From contig OZ038435.1 of NCBI GenBank assembly GCA_964036275.1, forward strand, positions 30,485,521 to 30,549,520: a stretch of 64,000 nucleotides of DNA. Direction: 5' to 3'. A program made the position numbers and the translations under genes. Within the stretch, counting starts at the first letter, position 1. Every line of letters begins with the position of its first letter. The stretch is from Litoditis marina. Taxonomy: Eukaryota; Nematoda; Chromadorea; Rhabditida; Rhabditidae. The notes beneath the pieces are model-generated. The model searched no databases, was not told the origin of the DNA, and worked only from the letters and a program-made list of their open reading frames with translations. Shown in pieces: positions 12,201-22,400 of the stretch.

Positions 12201-15174
12201 CATCCAAAAGAATTGCAATTCCAATTCTTTTTGTCTGTCGAAATAAATTGGAATTGCAATTCCAATTTTTTTGTATGTGGAAAATAGTTGGAATTGCAAT
12301 TCCAATTCTTTTGTATGTCAAAAAATTTCTGGAATTGCAATTCCAATTCTTTCGTATATCAGAACAACTGGAATTGGAATTGGAATTGACTTGATTTTCT
12401 CCCAGAATTTATTCAGAATTGATTTGCAATTCCATGCTGATTTTCCTTGTTCATCACTAAATTACCATTGTTCCTTATGTCTCTTGTGCAATGGAACCAA
12501 AGTGAACATTGTTTCTTTTCGTTTTTTGAGAAAAAAAACTGACATTAAGTTGGAAACACAGTCAATTCTAATCAATTCCAATCAATTCCAATAGAATTGG
12601 AATTGAAAATCTGAAATTTCGAGGAATTGATCGGAATTGGAATTGGAATTGAGCAGTTTTTGAAAATTTAAAAGAATTGGAATTGGAATTGAGTGGTTTT
12701 GAGAATTGCCAAAGAATTGAAATTGGAATTGAGTGGTTTTCGAGAATTGAAAAAGAATTGGGATTGGAATTGAGTGGTTTTTGAGAAACGAAAAAGAATT
12801 GGAATTGACTTGATTTTTGGAATTGATTAACAACCCTAATATACAATATAAATCGGGAAAATTGTACAATTGCCCCCCCCCCGTAGTACTATCACCCCCC
12901 TCCCAATACGATTCCCTATAGAGAGGGGGGGGGGGGGTGATTTTATAGGGGGGGGGGGGGGTTATTGTAAATGGGGGGTAATTGTACAATTTCGACGTTT
13001 AACAATCACCCCCCACAATACAAAATGGGAGGGGGGGGGGGGTGATAGTACAACCCCGGATCTGTTTAACAATTCCCCCCCCCCCCCCCCCACTCAATCC
13101 AAACCTGCAGGAAAGAAGGTCGTTGTAGGGGTGGGGGGTGATTGTACTACGGGTCGGATTCCAACCTATTTCGGCTCAAGGGGGGGGGGGGGGGGACAAT
13201 TGTACAATAAACCCTATAAATCTTTACGGAAAACAAAATACCTGCTGCGTTTTCCATTTCCTGTAAGCCCCCAAGGCCGCATCTGTTACAGCTCCTGGTT
13301 TCATCAACCGGTCAAGGCGATCAAGAAGACCTTCCGCGACGTATCTCTTGGCCATTTTGGCCAAAGTAGGACTCAACAGATACATGAAGAGGGATGTATC
13401 AGCAGAGTTACTCTAAACAGTTCAAGTGTAATCAACAAGACTCGCTGTAAGCTGACCGGTAAATTGATTTAATAGCCGACACGATTATGGTGCGGGTAAG
13501 TGATTTGAATGAGTGTTGTGAATAGGTTTCAAATTGGACAACAAACACTGCTTGGAGTTGGAGGAAAACGGGGGGAAACGGACAATGAACAGCGTCACTT
13601 AGGGCGCCAACCACCTAACCAGTTTGGACGCCAAGACGTCGTTCAAGTTTTGAAGGAGGAGTTGAGATTATGTTTGCCTCTTTCGATAGTTTATTCTGTA
13701 GTTTCGCAACATACAAACATGTTCTCTAATGATTTTTTAAAATCTAGAGAGAGGGACCTTCAACCTTCTCAAACGTGTGGTTGGTTATCTACGTGGTCAC
13801 CTCTAGCGTCACCGTCACGTCGAGATGTACTTTTATTTCACCCGGTCAGGGAGACAGTAGGAGTAGAGTAACAACTCGGAACAAAAGATGAAACGAACCT
13901 GGTTTCTGGATTTCCAGGACCGATAATCGGAAAAAGCGTCAGGTCCCATGTAATCCACTAAACATTTCTCTCTTTCCTTATCGGGCATGTCGTCGTTCAG
14001 AATGTCCAATACGATATCTCTTACATTTGGATCCACCTTAGCAAGAAACGGCATATCCTCTTCTTCCTAAACGGAGTCAAAGATGTGTGACAAATAATGC
14101 AATACTGACAACCGTGACTGCAAACAATAATCAATTGTTTCCACAATCCCATCAAAATCCGCCTTTTAATCACGCGTTTGTCAAGAAGAATCACCTCATT
14201 TAAACTTCGTCTTCAAATTGAATGACCATGCAACATTTAAAAAAAGGATAAATCCTAACGCAACATTTTAATTTTATTCACTTTGACAAATATCATATCA
14301 AATTCCTAGAAAAGGGCAGGATTCAATAATCCGTCCACACCAAAGTTATTTTTCACGAACGATCTCGATACCGTATCGGTTACACGATGAAAAACTAGCT
14401 GGGTAACACGGAGCAACGTTGCTTTCTCAACAACAGCTTTAACAAATAAGGAACTCGCGTCCTCGATTTTAGACGCTCCGGAAATGATTCGCGTGACGGA
14501 GCGCAACCCGGTTAAAATTATTAGACCAAAGATTTGGTAAACCTTGGGAAACAACTGGCTATGACACAAGCCTCACTACCCATTGGGGACAACCCAGTCC
14601 ACAACTAGTCATATATTCTTTCGAATCTCAACGAAACAGCTGTCGGTGTGTGAATATGAAAATGAAAGCAGTTAAGTATCATCTCCGAGAACTGAAATAA
14701 ACACGTAAGATGAGAAGATCTAGGCCGCTTTCTCAACAACAGCTTTAACAAATAAGGAACTCGCGTCCTCGATTTTAGACGCTCCGGAAATGATTCGCGT
14801 GACGGAGCGCAACCCGGTTAGATTATTAGACCAAAGATTTGGTAGACCTTGGGAAACAACTGGCTATGACACAAGCCTCACTACCCATTGGGGACAACCC
14901 AGTCCACAACTAGTCATATATTCTTTCGAATCTCAACGAAACAGCTGTCGGTGTGTGAATATGAAAATGAAAGCAGTTAAGTATCATCTCCGAGAACTGA
15001 AATAAACACGTAATTCGGCAAATATAATGAAAAGCCGTTTATGTAGTCTTTACGTTTCACCTTAGTAGAGGTTGTGTCCATGCGATGATCTTCTTCTGGT
15101 GTTGGATACAACTTCTCTCCTTCAGGTAGGAACATATTCGGATCAATATTGAAGTGTCGACGTCTCTCGGACAT
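250..15174 (-). CDS. Gene A: multidomain P-loop GTPase with N-terminal YRxWK helical repeats (3' end off window)
   Basis: Exons, high to low: 15174-15061, 14066-13899, 13412-13242, 11621-11493, 11082-10921, 10292-10195, 7504-7464 (weak), 7198-7142 (weak), 6216-6123, 5279-5175, 4951-4859, 4596-4431, 3899-3804, 3420-3272, 2646-2410, 2081-1950, 1706-1547, 1400-1344, 1047-895, 611-483, 339-250. All phases join. The start ATG follows a TATCCAG acceptor, so it may be trans-spliced. Order: three helical units ending YRSWK, YRKWK and YYRKWK; Ser/Pro-rich linker; GTPase with G1 GETGVGKST and G3 DTPGIGDT; then a Cys/His module with CTECGC and HMHIKY. From 4596 onward it matches gene B exon for exon, with seven exons of identical length. 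No canonical (N/T)KxD is visible; FTNTRG sits near that position. It resembles AIG1/septin-like animal and fungal GTPases; nucleotide binding is inferred and the biological role is unknown. The next exon lies beyond base 1. Confidence 0.8.
3555..3785. repeat. GCAACC palindromic repeat, copy a
   Basis: Alternating GCAACC and GGTTGC words, with TTTACACATGCAACC-like ends. The same family occurs at 51730-51925 and 52147-52447. Confidence 0.55.
5326..5406 (+). repeat. tRNA-like sequence (pseudogene or SINE head)
   Basis: Perfect matches to the Pol III internal promoter boxes: A box TGGTCAAGTGG (5341-5351) and B box GGTTCAATCCC (5382-5392), spaced as in a tRNA. The acceptor arms pair poorly and the anticodon arm is irregular, so it is not a convincing functional tRNA. 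Confidence 0.5.
6492..6940 (+). repeat. GACAACTCGTCC element, copy 1
   Basis: It starts GATTCCGCGACAACTCGTCC and ends GGACGAGTTGTCCGTAAACG, with further copies of the ACAACTCGTCCC word clustered at both ends. The middle has no ORF. It sits in a gene A intron. Confidence 0.6.
7983..8061 (-). ncRNA. Hammerhead-like self-cleaving motif with permuted strand order
   Basis: Read on the minus strand: CTGATGA at 8043-8037 is followed directly by GGCCTC (8036-8031), which pairs with GAGGCC (7998-7993), itself followed directly by GAAA (7992-7989). ACGATGT (7989-7983) pairs with ACATCGT (8014-8008), which is followed by A and then AAGGTGG (8006-8000). The latter can pair with TTATCTT just before CTGATGA, counting G-U pairs. 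All three helices sit flush against the hammerhead core. A 10-bp stem (8061-8052 with 8028-8019) closes the CTGATGA strand into a hairpin. Strand order differs from ordinary type I-III hammerheads. It lies 340 nt past the Penelope-like stop codon; hammerheads are known companions of Penelope-like elements. Confidence 0.5.
8401..9846 (-). mobile_element. Penelope-like retroelement reverse transcriptase ORF
   Basis: A single AT-rich open frame of about 480 codons ends at TAA 8403-8401; a stop bounds its 5' side, so the N-terminus is truncated or spliced. Reverse transcriptase blocks appear in order: VTVTDKATSNYAFTC, GIPKLHKYP, RFITGAKTSSLRDLS, TADFTSLFTSLPHD, the primer/template-grip block GIPQGNNASPLIADL, the catalytic YMDDLL, then FLDLTL and RYPHFTSNIP. 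The catalytic aspartates (ADFTS and YMDD) are intact. The block order and the IPKLHK motif fit Penelope-like elements rather than LINE or LTR classes. No GIY-YIG endonuclease was seen. It lies in a gene A intron on the same strand as the host gene, and its base composition is far more AT-rich than the neighbouring exons. Activity cannot be judged. Confidence 0.8.
10525..10905 (-). repeat. GACAACTCGTCC element, copy 2, inverted
   Basis: The same family as 6492-6940 in the opposite orientation (starts CGTTTACGGACCACTCGTCC, ends GACGAGTTGTCGCGGAATC). Its edge is 15 nt from the donor of gene A exon 11082-10921. Confidence 0.6.
12148..12846. mobile_element. hAT-like element filled with GGAATTG satellite
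   Basis: The element 12156-12838 starts TAGGGTTGTTA and ends TTAACAACCCTA, with the 8-bp target duplication ATATACAA on both sides (12148-12155, 12839-12846). The interior is GGAATTGGAATTG-type satellite with longer-period units. It sits in a gene A intron. Confidence 0.85.
12861..13209. repeat. G/C-tract element
   Basis: Bounded by TTGTACAATTG and its inverse CAATTGTACAA, with at least eight runs of 7-14 consecutive C or G inside. It lies directly next to the hAT-like element at 12156-12838 and just downstream of gene A exon 13412-13242 on the minus strand. Confidence 0.6.
14421..15013. repeat. Tandem duplication of about 288 bp in gene A intron 1
   Basis: Copy 14421-14708 and copy 14727-15013 are nearly identical and separated by 18 bp that includes GAAGATCTAGGCC. 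That word recurs at 16733-16746. The second copy stops 47 bp from the exon 1 donor. An open frame (14569-14306, minus) crosses only the first copy. Confidence 0.8.
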
Positions 15175-15219
15175 CTCGGCTGGATATATTAAACAGTAAA
15201 ACAACATTATTTTGAGAAG

Positions 15220-15272
<53 letters not shown>

Positions 15273-15291
15273 GATGAGAGAGCGAGAAACG

Positions 15292-15355
<64 letters not shown>

Positions 15356-16489
15356 TAGATAGAAAGCGAGAGAGAGAGAGAGACACATCATAATATAACA
15401 ATAGAGTAAACAACTGGTTATCAGGACGTCTCTGAACTTATCTTAGAAGAAGACTTTTAGCCACAACAAATAAGGATGAGTTCTGCTTGCTCTATGTATT
15501 ATTAAAGGGTGGACAAAACGCCAATCAGGTGTTGCCTTCCTTTCGTGTTCCAATGTTGTTATTGCTAAAATTCGTTTGTTTCCAAATATTGATTACGGCA
15601 AAATCCTAAAGTTTGTCAAAAATTCGAAATATAGTCAGCTGTGGTTTTGCGCGGGAACGCAAAATCACTGCGCGGCACCCTCTCATCATTCAAAATGGGC
15701 TGCTTCGCAATCGCGCGCGCGATCACGTGACCTACAACTTTAAAGAGCTTTAATTTCGCAATATATATTTATTGGGGCATTTTGGATATTATCACTCTCT
15801 TCCAACCTAAATTCACATGCGCATGTACATATCAATGATATCATTAGTATATAGTTGTTACCAAAAATTTCACAATGGTTTTGTCGTAACTCAACCGCAG
15901 TCAATGCAATATTTAGAATCAGCGATATCATAAAATAACTTATTTAGACGAATCAGCGATATCATAAAATAACTTATTTAGACTAGGAATCTGCTGATGT
16001 GAAGGGTAAGTGCGATCGCGAAGCCTAATGTCAAAAAAGAGGCGTGCGCCGACCGTTCGTTGTCTAGCTTTTTATGCAAATGAAACACACAACCAACTCG
16101 CTGTAATGAATGAAAAGACTGTGCACCAGAGAACATGTGGTTTTGAAGAAAAGATTGCTCTCCGCTATTTATCATTCATCTATCTCGCGCCTCTGACACT
16201 ACTGCGCAGTTTCATCTAATGTTTCTGGCTTTTAGCATTTCCAGAAGTTCACAATTCCGTTTTTGAAAGTTTTCAAATGGTGCAATAGCATTGTTATTTC
16301 GACTTCAATCTAGCTAGTACATATGACCGAGTTCGTATAACTGAATATGTCGATGCTCAGTGATTTGTATTGTTTGTAGTTACTCCTGGTTCTTCATTCA
16401 CCAATCAATCAATCATACTTTCAGATAACCCAAGCTTTCTTCGATCGAGAAGTCGTGAGATAGCTTTGTTCTACTCAACTTTGCGAGGA
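15175..16489. promoter_or_regulatory. Shared 5' region between divergent genes A and B
   Basis: This 1.3-kb spacer separates the two start codons and presumably holds both promoters. It contains an interrupted GA microsatellite next to gene A, a 36-bp tandem duplication at 15922-15981, a CpG-rich stretch near 15650-15730 and a TTTCAG acceptor at about 16420-16426 upstream of the gene B ATG. No specific promoter element can be called from sequence alone. Confidence 0.5.
15221..15383. repeat. GA/CT microsatellite
   Basis: About 160 bp of interrupted (GA)n immediately upstream of the gene A start. Confidence 0.95.
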
Positions 16490-19400
16490 TGAAGCGTGAG
16501 TTGGAGTAACATTATACATTTGTAGTGAACATACTTTTCCTAGTTTGGTGTCCAATGGCCTTTTATGGGATAGAGGGCCGCGAACTAATTTAGTTAGGCG
16601 AATAACACGGGTGGCTAGCTAAATACTGACGAATGTCATACAAAATTGTCGGTGAATGAGCGAAAATCGCTATTTTCGAGAGGTCGCGGCTCGAAAAAGG
16701 AGGAAGGGCCGCTAGATTCCAAGATCTAGATGAGAAGATCTAGGCCCTTGGTGGTGTATGCTCTTGGACGATCATATAGATCTTCAGAATAAATGGGAAG
16801 TGTATTACAGGATCAAATCTGTGCAGGAGTGTGTTTAGTAGTTCTAACTTGTATCATTTACAGGGAAGGATGTAGCGGCACTCATCGTGCCTACTGCGGA
16901 GCTCCCGCTCATCATTGGTGTCAAGAAAGTGATTGCGAAGAAAACTGAAAAGGAGACGGGGTGCAATATCACAGTGGAGGATAACAAAACCAGCGGTTAG
17001 ACTTGTTTTCGTGTTATTGACGATGATCATATCAAGATAAATGTTCTACTTTGAACTCTTAACTCCCCAAAATTCACAATTTTCCTCCTAAGTAGCTTTG
17101 GATAGAGCGAAGCTGATATTTTGGGCTCTCAAAGTCCCAATCATTGATGAAGATCACGTGGATATGAACATTTTCGCTGTAATGGGACGCAAAGGCAGTC
17201 TGGCGACTGCCCGTGTAGGAACCTCATTCAATTGACACCTCCATATGGGGAATGAACCGAGCTGCCTGTAGTACTAAGTACCACCAACTAGACGTTTTGT
17301 ATATTGTATTTATGATTTGGCAAGTGTTTCATCACTCCATCCACTTTAAGCTCATACAAGATAGTAAAAAAGTGTTTCTAAAAGCCAGATAGAATTCCGA
17401 AACCAAGGCTAAGCTGAACAGAGTAAAACGTTAAATGATGAAGAAATTTTCATATTTCTGAGGTAGTAATTCCGTTTCCATCACTCTCTGCTTTTAGATG
17501 GCAGTGCACAGACATCAATCGTTCGTGTAGTTGGAAAGCCGAAGTCCATCATCAATGCGCAGGTCAAATTGTTCAAGCTGCTGTCCAAATCGGAAAACCT
17601 TAATGAGTGAGTCTGAGTACTGAACCTATGTTCAAATTTTTGATACGAGACTGTTCAAAGACAATCGTACAATATGGGAGATCGCCTGTATGGACGAATT
17701 TTGGGATGGTCGTCTCAAGGGGTCGTGGGAAAGTGAAAAGGTCATGAAAATGGTTGTGTCTCATGAGTCGTCCATACCACCTCACTTGGAAAAACGAAAT
17801 GAGGTCACCAAAATGGAGTCAATATTGAGCGTCCATACCGCCCCAATTTGCAAAAATTATAAACTACCAGCAGTTACATTCCTTTCCACAACAACGGTTA
17901 ATATTTTTATAAGTCTTGTTTTATTCATTTATCTCATTCTTCTGTGTTTTGTTCATGTTATCCCACGGCCATCCAACCACTGCATAGTTGCATAGTTTTG
18001 GAGTAGTGAGAGGTGGGTGACAAAGCGGAAAAGTTGATTAAACTAGTTAGAAACAGTGTCTCAGACTGTCCCAAGCAACTTCGATGTGGTACTTCGAAAA
18101 ACGGGCGTAACTTAAATTAAAATTTTACTGAAAGCTGAGGTACCTGCAAGTGTATTCCTCCCCGCCCTCTTTAAGGTTTGCATTTATTACTTATAGATAT
18201 TGCGGGTGCAGTGTGTTCTGAAATTCTCTGAATCTCAATATCCCACAATTCCCAACTGACTTTGTTGGGTCTTACGTCGATTCCCCCCCTTCCTTCACCC
18301 CCTGATGGTCGTCTCTCTTAATTGATACCAGGGGTGACAGTCATGGTAATGGAAAGCTAGCTAGCGTACATTTATTAAGTCACAGAGCGTAAAAGATTAC
18401 TTAGAAATCTTATAGGGTGAGCGATACATTTTTGAACTACTCTATAGTTATTAGTTACCTATGACAATCACACAGTTGAAAAGCTGCAAAAATATAGTAC
18501 TAACATTATGAAATGATTCTTGAATCATTTCAGTAAATATATAACATTCAGCACTTTATCATCGTGCGTGTACAAAATACGGAATACCGAACTTTAGCTT
18601 TCCATCAAGATAAGAATATTTGGGCGCGAGACTGTCATTATTAATACTTTAACTACGGTAGTTCGGTAAATGAGAACTCTTCATTTTTTGAGAATTATTT
18701 TCTGGTTTCATAACATTTCAAATGGAGTTCATAGGAAGGCCAATTCCATCAGGAACCCGGTATTTCGTTAACCCTATCAGTAAACCTTACCCGGGTTAAC
18801 TGGTTAACCCTTTTGTTTACCTTTTTTTTTACAATGTCTTTTGGGGGAAATTAGGGGTTAACCATTAACAAGTGGTTTACAAGAGAGTTAACCAAGTAAC
18901 CTGGTTAATGTTTAACTGATAGCGTCAATAAAATACCGGGTTGAATAAAGAAATCGCCTCATCGTAATGATTGAATAACAAATGTTTATTTCTATTTTTG
19001 TGGTAAGTCTTCTGGATTATCGCACACTTTCCTTCACGAATAAACAAAACCAAGCCGCTTATGTTTATCATCACTGAAAATTAGTTGCTGATCATCATGA
19101 AAGAGCAACGCATACAAACATTATAGGAGATTTTTGTGCTAGTCCTACATCAACCGACCTATATCAAATTAAAGTCAATGAGACGAGACTAAGTGTGCTT
19201 AAGTTCAATCTAAGAACCGTACAAGCCGATCGCGGTTACTGACCCACCAATTGAGACTATTACGACGGTTGAACCTTCAAAAAACTTTGATGAGACCACT
19301 ACTGACTAAGCGTTGTTGGTGTTCGTTGTAGTTGATTTAGATATGAGTGACCCACTAAAAAATCTACGCTGCTAACAATGTAATACCTAGAACAGAAAGC

Positions 19401-22400
19401 TATGTTGTCCGAACAAGTATACTGGTTGGGGTTGCAACTGTAGTTTATCTTGAACTACACTTGCTTACTCGCTTCAACAATCGACGAGCTTTATGTGAAA
19501 TCAACATTCCAGGTTGGAACCCCTCTGAAAATTAGGGAAACCAACGAAATATGCACAATCTTGGAATGTTATTGACTACGTGCTATCATAGTAAAAATTT
19601 TGATTTACGATAGTTTGGCGCCTGTTAGGCCTGCTGAAGTGGGGTGTCGTACGAAGTTGGCTCCGAATTCGCACCTCATGTTAAACAAAATAAAATCACC
19701 TAGTGGCGTTGATACAGACTCTACATAACACTTTCTCACAACCTTATCGCTCTGTCTTTTTTCAATTTTTTTCAAACGGAAACTCTGAGCACGAGTTAGT
19801 TATGTAAGTCACGTAGAATAGAAACGGATTATATGAAAGCTTCCCTAGCATTTTTGACTAGCGTCACTTCACATGAGCTTACCCTTATTTACACACCACA
19901 AGGAAAAACTACAGCATCTACAAAACATGTGATCGTTTTCATGAGTCCCCATGCTTTGAAATGATGTATTCACTACAAGTTTTCGTTTACTTTGAGAATT
20001 ACAGTGTAACTAGTAAGCTAACTTTTATTTTCAAATTCCGCTCCCTGTTAGATAGTATGCCAATTAGGGATGTGCAGAACATAATCAAACGCTTGCCGCC
20101 ATTCAAAGACATACCGCTTACCTACCCCGGGTGCCATTCTACTGGTTGTCTCGCTAATTGAATTGACCTCTTTTAGTCGAGGGGGGTAATCGACATGAAA
20201 CCACTTTGTTGGTAGAGTGCCAAAAAACTATTATTTCGAAAACTATTTTGTTATGTTGACTGCTTGATAATGATTCATGCTCTAAAATACACTAACACTG
20301 CCACACAGTATAAGTTAACGTCTTTTGCACATATATGTGCGCACTTACAGTATGAAATTGAATTTTGGACCCCCCTTCAAAAGTGATGCCCAAAATCATA
20401 AGTTAGCGAATTATTGCAGTATAGATGAAAGAAATATTCAGCGTGAGTTGAAGCATATGTAACGCGTAACCCAGTTGGTTTAAACAAAGTAAGGTGGTAT
20501 GGACGGGTGACCCAGTTAGCTAAATTATAGTAGGCCTGTATGGACGGAGGTTACAGCTGTATGGACGGGTGACCTAGAAGAGACAACCAAGGGGTTATCA
20601 ATCATACAAGATACAACGGTACACCCGTACAATATACCCGTTGGCTGCTCGTATAGATAGGATTAGTGAATGTCATTAGAAATTAAATTGAAACTGAAAA
20701 TGAGCAAGGAAAATATCTGTCTTATATGTTGTTTCACACTGTTTTTTTATTTCAGAAAACGAACATAAATTGCATGTACCATTCATCTATGGCTGCATGA
20801 GTGCATGCACATTTTTTTTCATGCTTCTGGTTCCTGTCCAGATATTTATAATGGCTGCGTTTCACTGTACGTCATATAAATGAAGGATGACTCTTAAATC
20901 CGGTTCGTAGATATCTCCGTGGTAAATGCGACTTTTCATCAAACCACAATCAAAACAATAAAGCTATCCAATTCATCTGTCTGTCAGGCTGTTTTGTTCG
21001 GATCAATCAACCGATGTTCTCTTGCGTTGGAGTGACGATCGACTGGTCGAGTTTCAGAGCGAGCACAAAGTTCTTCTAGGTAGATTTCTATATTTTTCGG
21101 CTTTACTCACTCATATGTGGAAGTTTACGTAAGTCGTAAGTCAATGATATATTATCACGCAAAAAAGGGTGTGGGACATAGGTGAGATAGTGTCGGGTTG
21201 AGAGTTTGAATATTAAACATCAGCTCCAAAGAATAATGGAAGAATTGTAGGGTCGCTCAGAAAACTTTGCAGTTATTCAGACTATTTGGAAAAGTTGGCT
21301 ACCCCAATTAAAGAAAATTTAATTAATCCTCGGTAAGAATCGCGGTATTTCACGTGGGACAGGGCTCTTTCCCACGTACAATACCGCGATTCTTCACGAG
21401 GTGCAATACCGCGGAACTGCATTTTCATTTTCTTCCAGACTTCAATGATAGTGGAAAGGTAACTATGAAGGCGTGGGATGAAGAATGTCTGAAATTTGCT
21501 GAGAAGGAGCTCGAGAATTGGAAGAGTGAATCGGAATCGGGAAGTGATTCAGATGAAAGCTTGTCCGAGTAAGTTTCACAGCTTGAATCCTCTATCTGTT
21601 CTCGTGTGTTCAAACAGTTTCCGGACCTTTCACACTCTGACAAACTTGTTCAAATAGGCGGAAAAGTGAAATGAAAATAAGTTTATTATCAGCGAAAACT
21701 TCAAAAGTTCGGATCTTCAATCGAGAATTAGAGGTAAGAGATTGTAAGAACGGCTTTTTCTCGAAAGAGTGGGCTCCTCGGCTTTTCACTCAACAGAGTC
21801 TGGCATTTTAGGTTCCTAGTTTTGCATCCTTTTTAGAGTAACTGTGTCCTTTTCAGGGAATTCAGCTACATTGCTACTGTGAAAGTGTCTGGCTGTCCCA
21901 AGTTCGACGCTGGCAAACTGAAGACTATCCAGAACAAGACTGAGTCCAAGATATCTCCCTGTAAGTGTAATGTGTTAGTTTAGTAGTTTGCTTCTCAAAT
22001 ATTCGAAAAGAATTATTGTTTTCCTTTCTCGGATGAACTCATAGAATTTGGCCTGCTGTTTGCGTAGCCAGTCTAAATACACTACTACGGCTAAGTTCAG
22101 TTGTTCAGTACATAACGAGATGAATTGTCGATTCCGGAATGTGGGAACATTGTGATAATCATCTATTATTTGGACTTTAAGCACGAAATGACAGAGGAGT
22201 CTGGATATCACATTGTAAGAGTTTCTCCGTATCATACTTGTTGCGCTGTGTTCTTCTTACTGTATCGTGAGAATTTGTTGACAGGTGTCGTTCATGGGAA
22301 GAAAAAGAGAGATAGTCATACTTCCTTTACCGTACTCTCAAAGAATAAGGATGACCGCCAGAATGCTGTCAATCGTGTCACCAAGATGCTCAAGGGAGTC

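Noticed and set aside
12568..13472. Overlapping open frames of 92, 135 and 200 codons
   Set aside because: They arise from GGAATTG satellite and homopolymer G/C runs; the composition is not protein-like.
14306..14569. 87-codon minus-strand frame in gene A intron 1
   Set aside because: It looks protein-like but covers only one of two tandem copies, has no fitting splice phase and no recognised domain.
15143..15413. Minus-strand frames rich in Ser-Leu
   Set aside because: They are translations of the GA/CT microsatellite, not genes.
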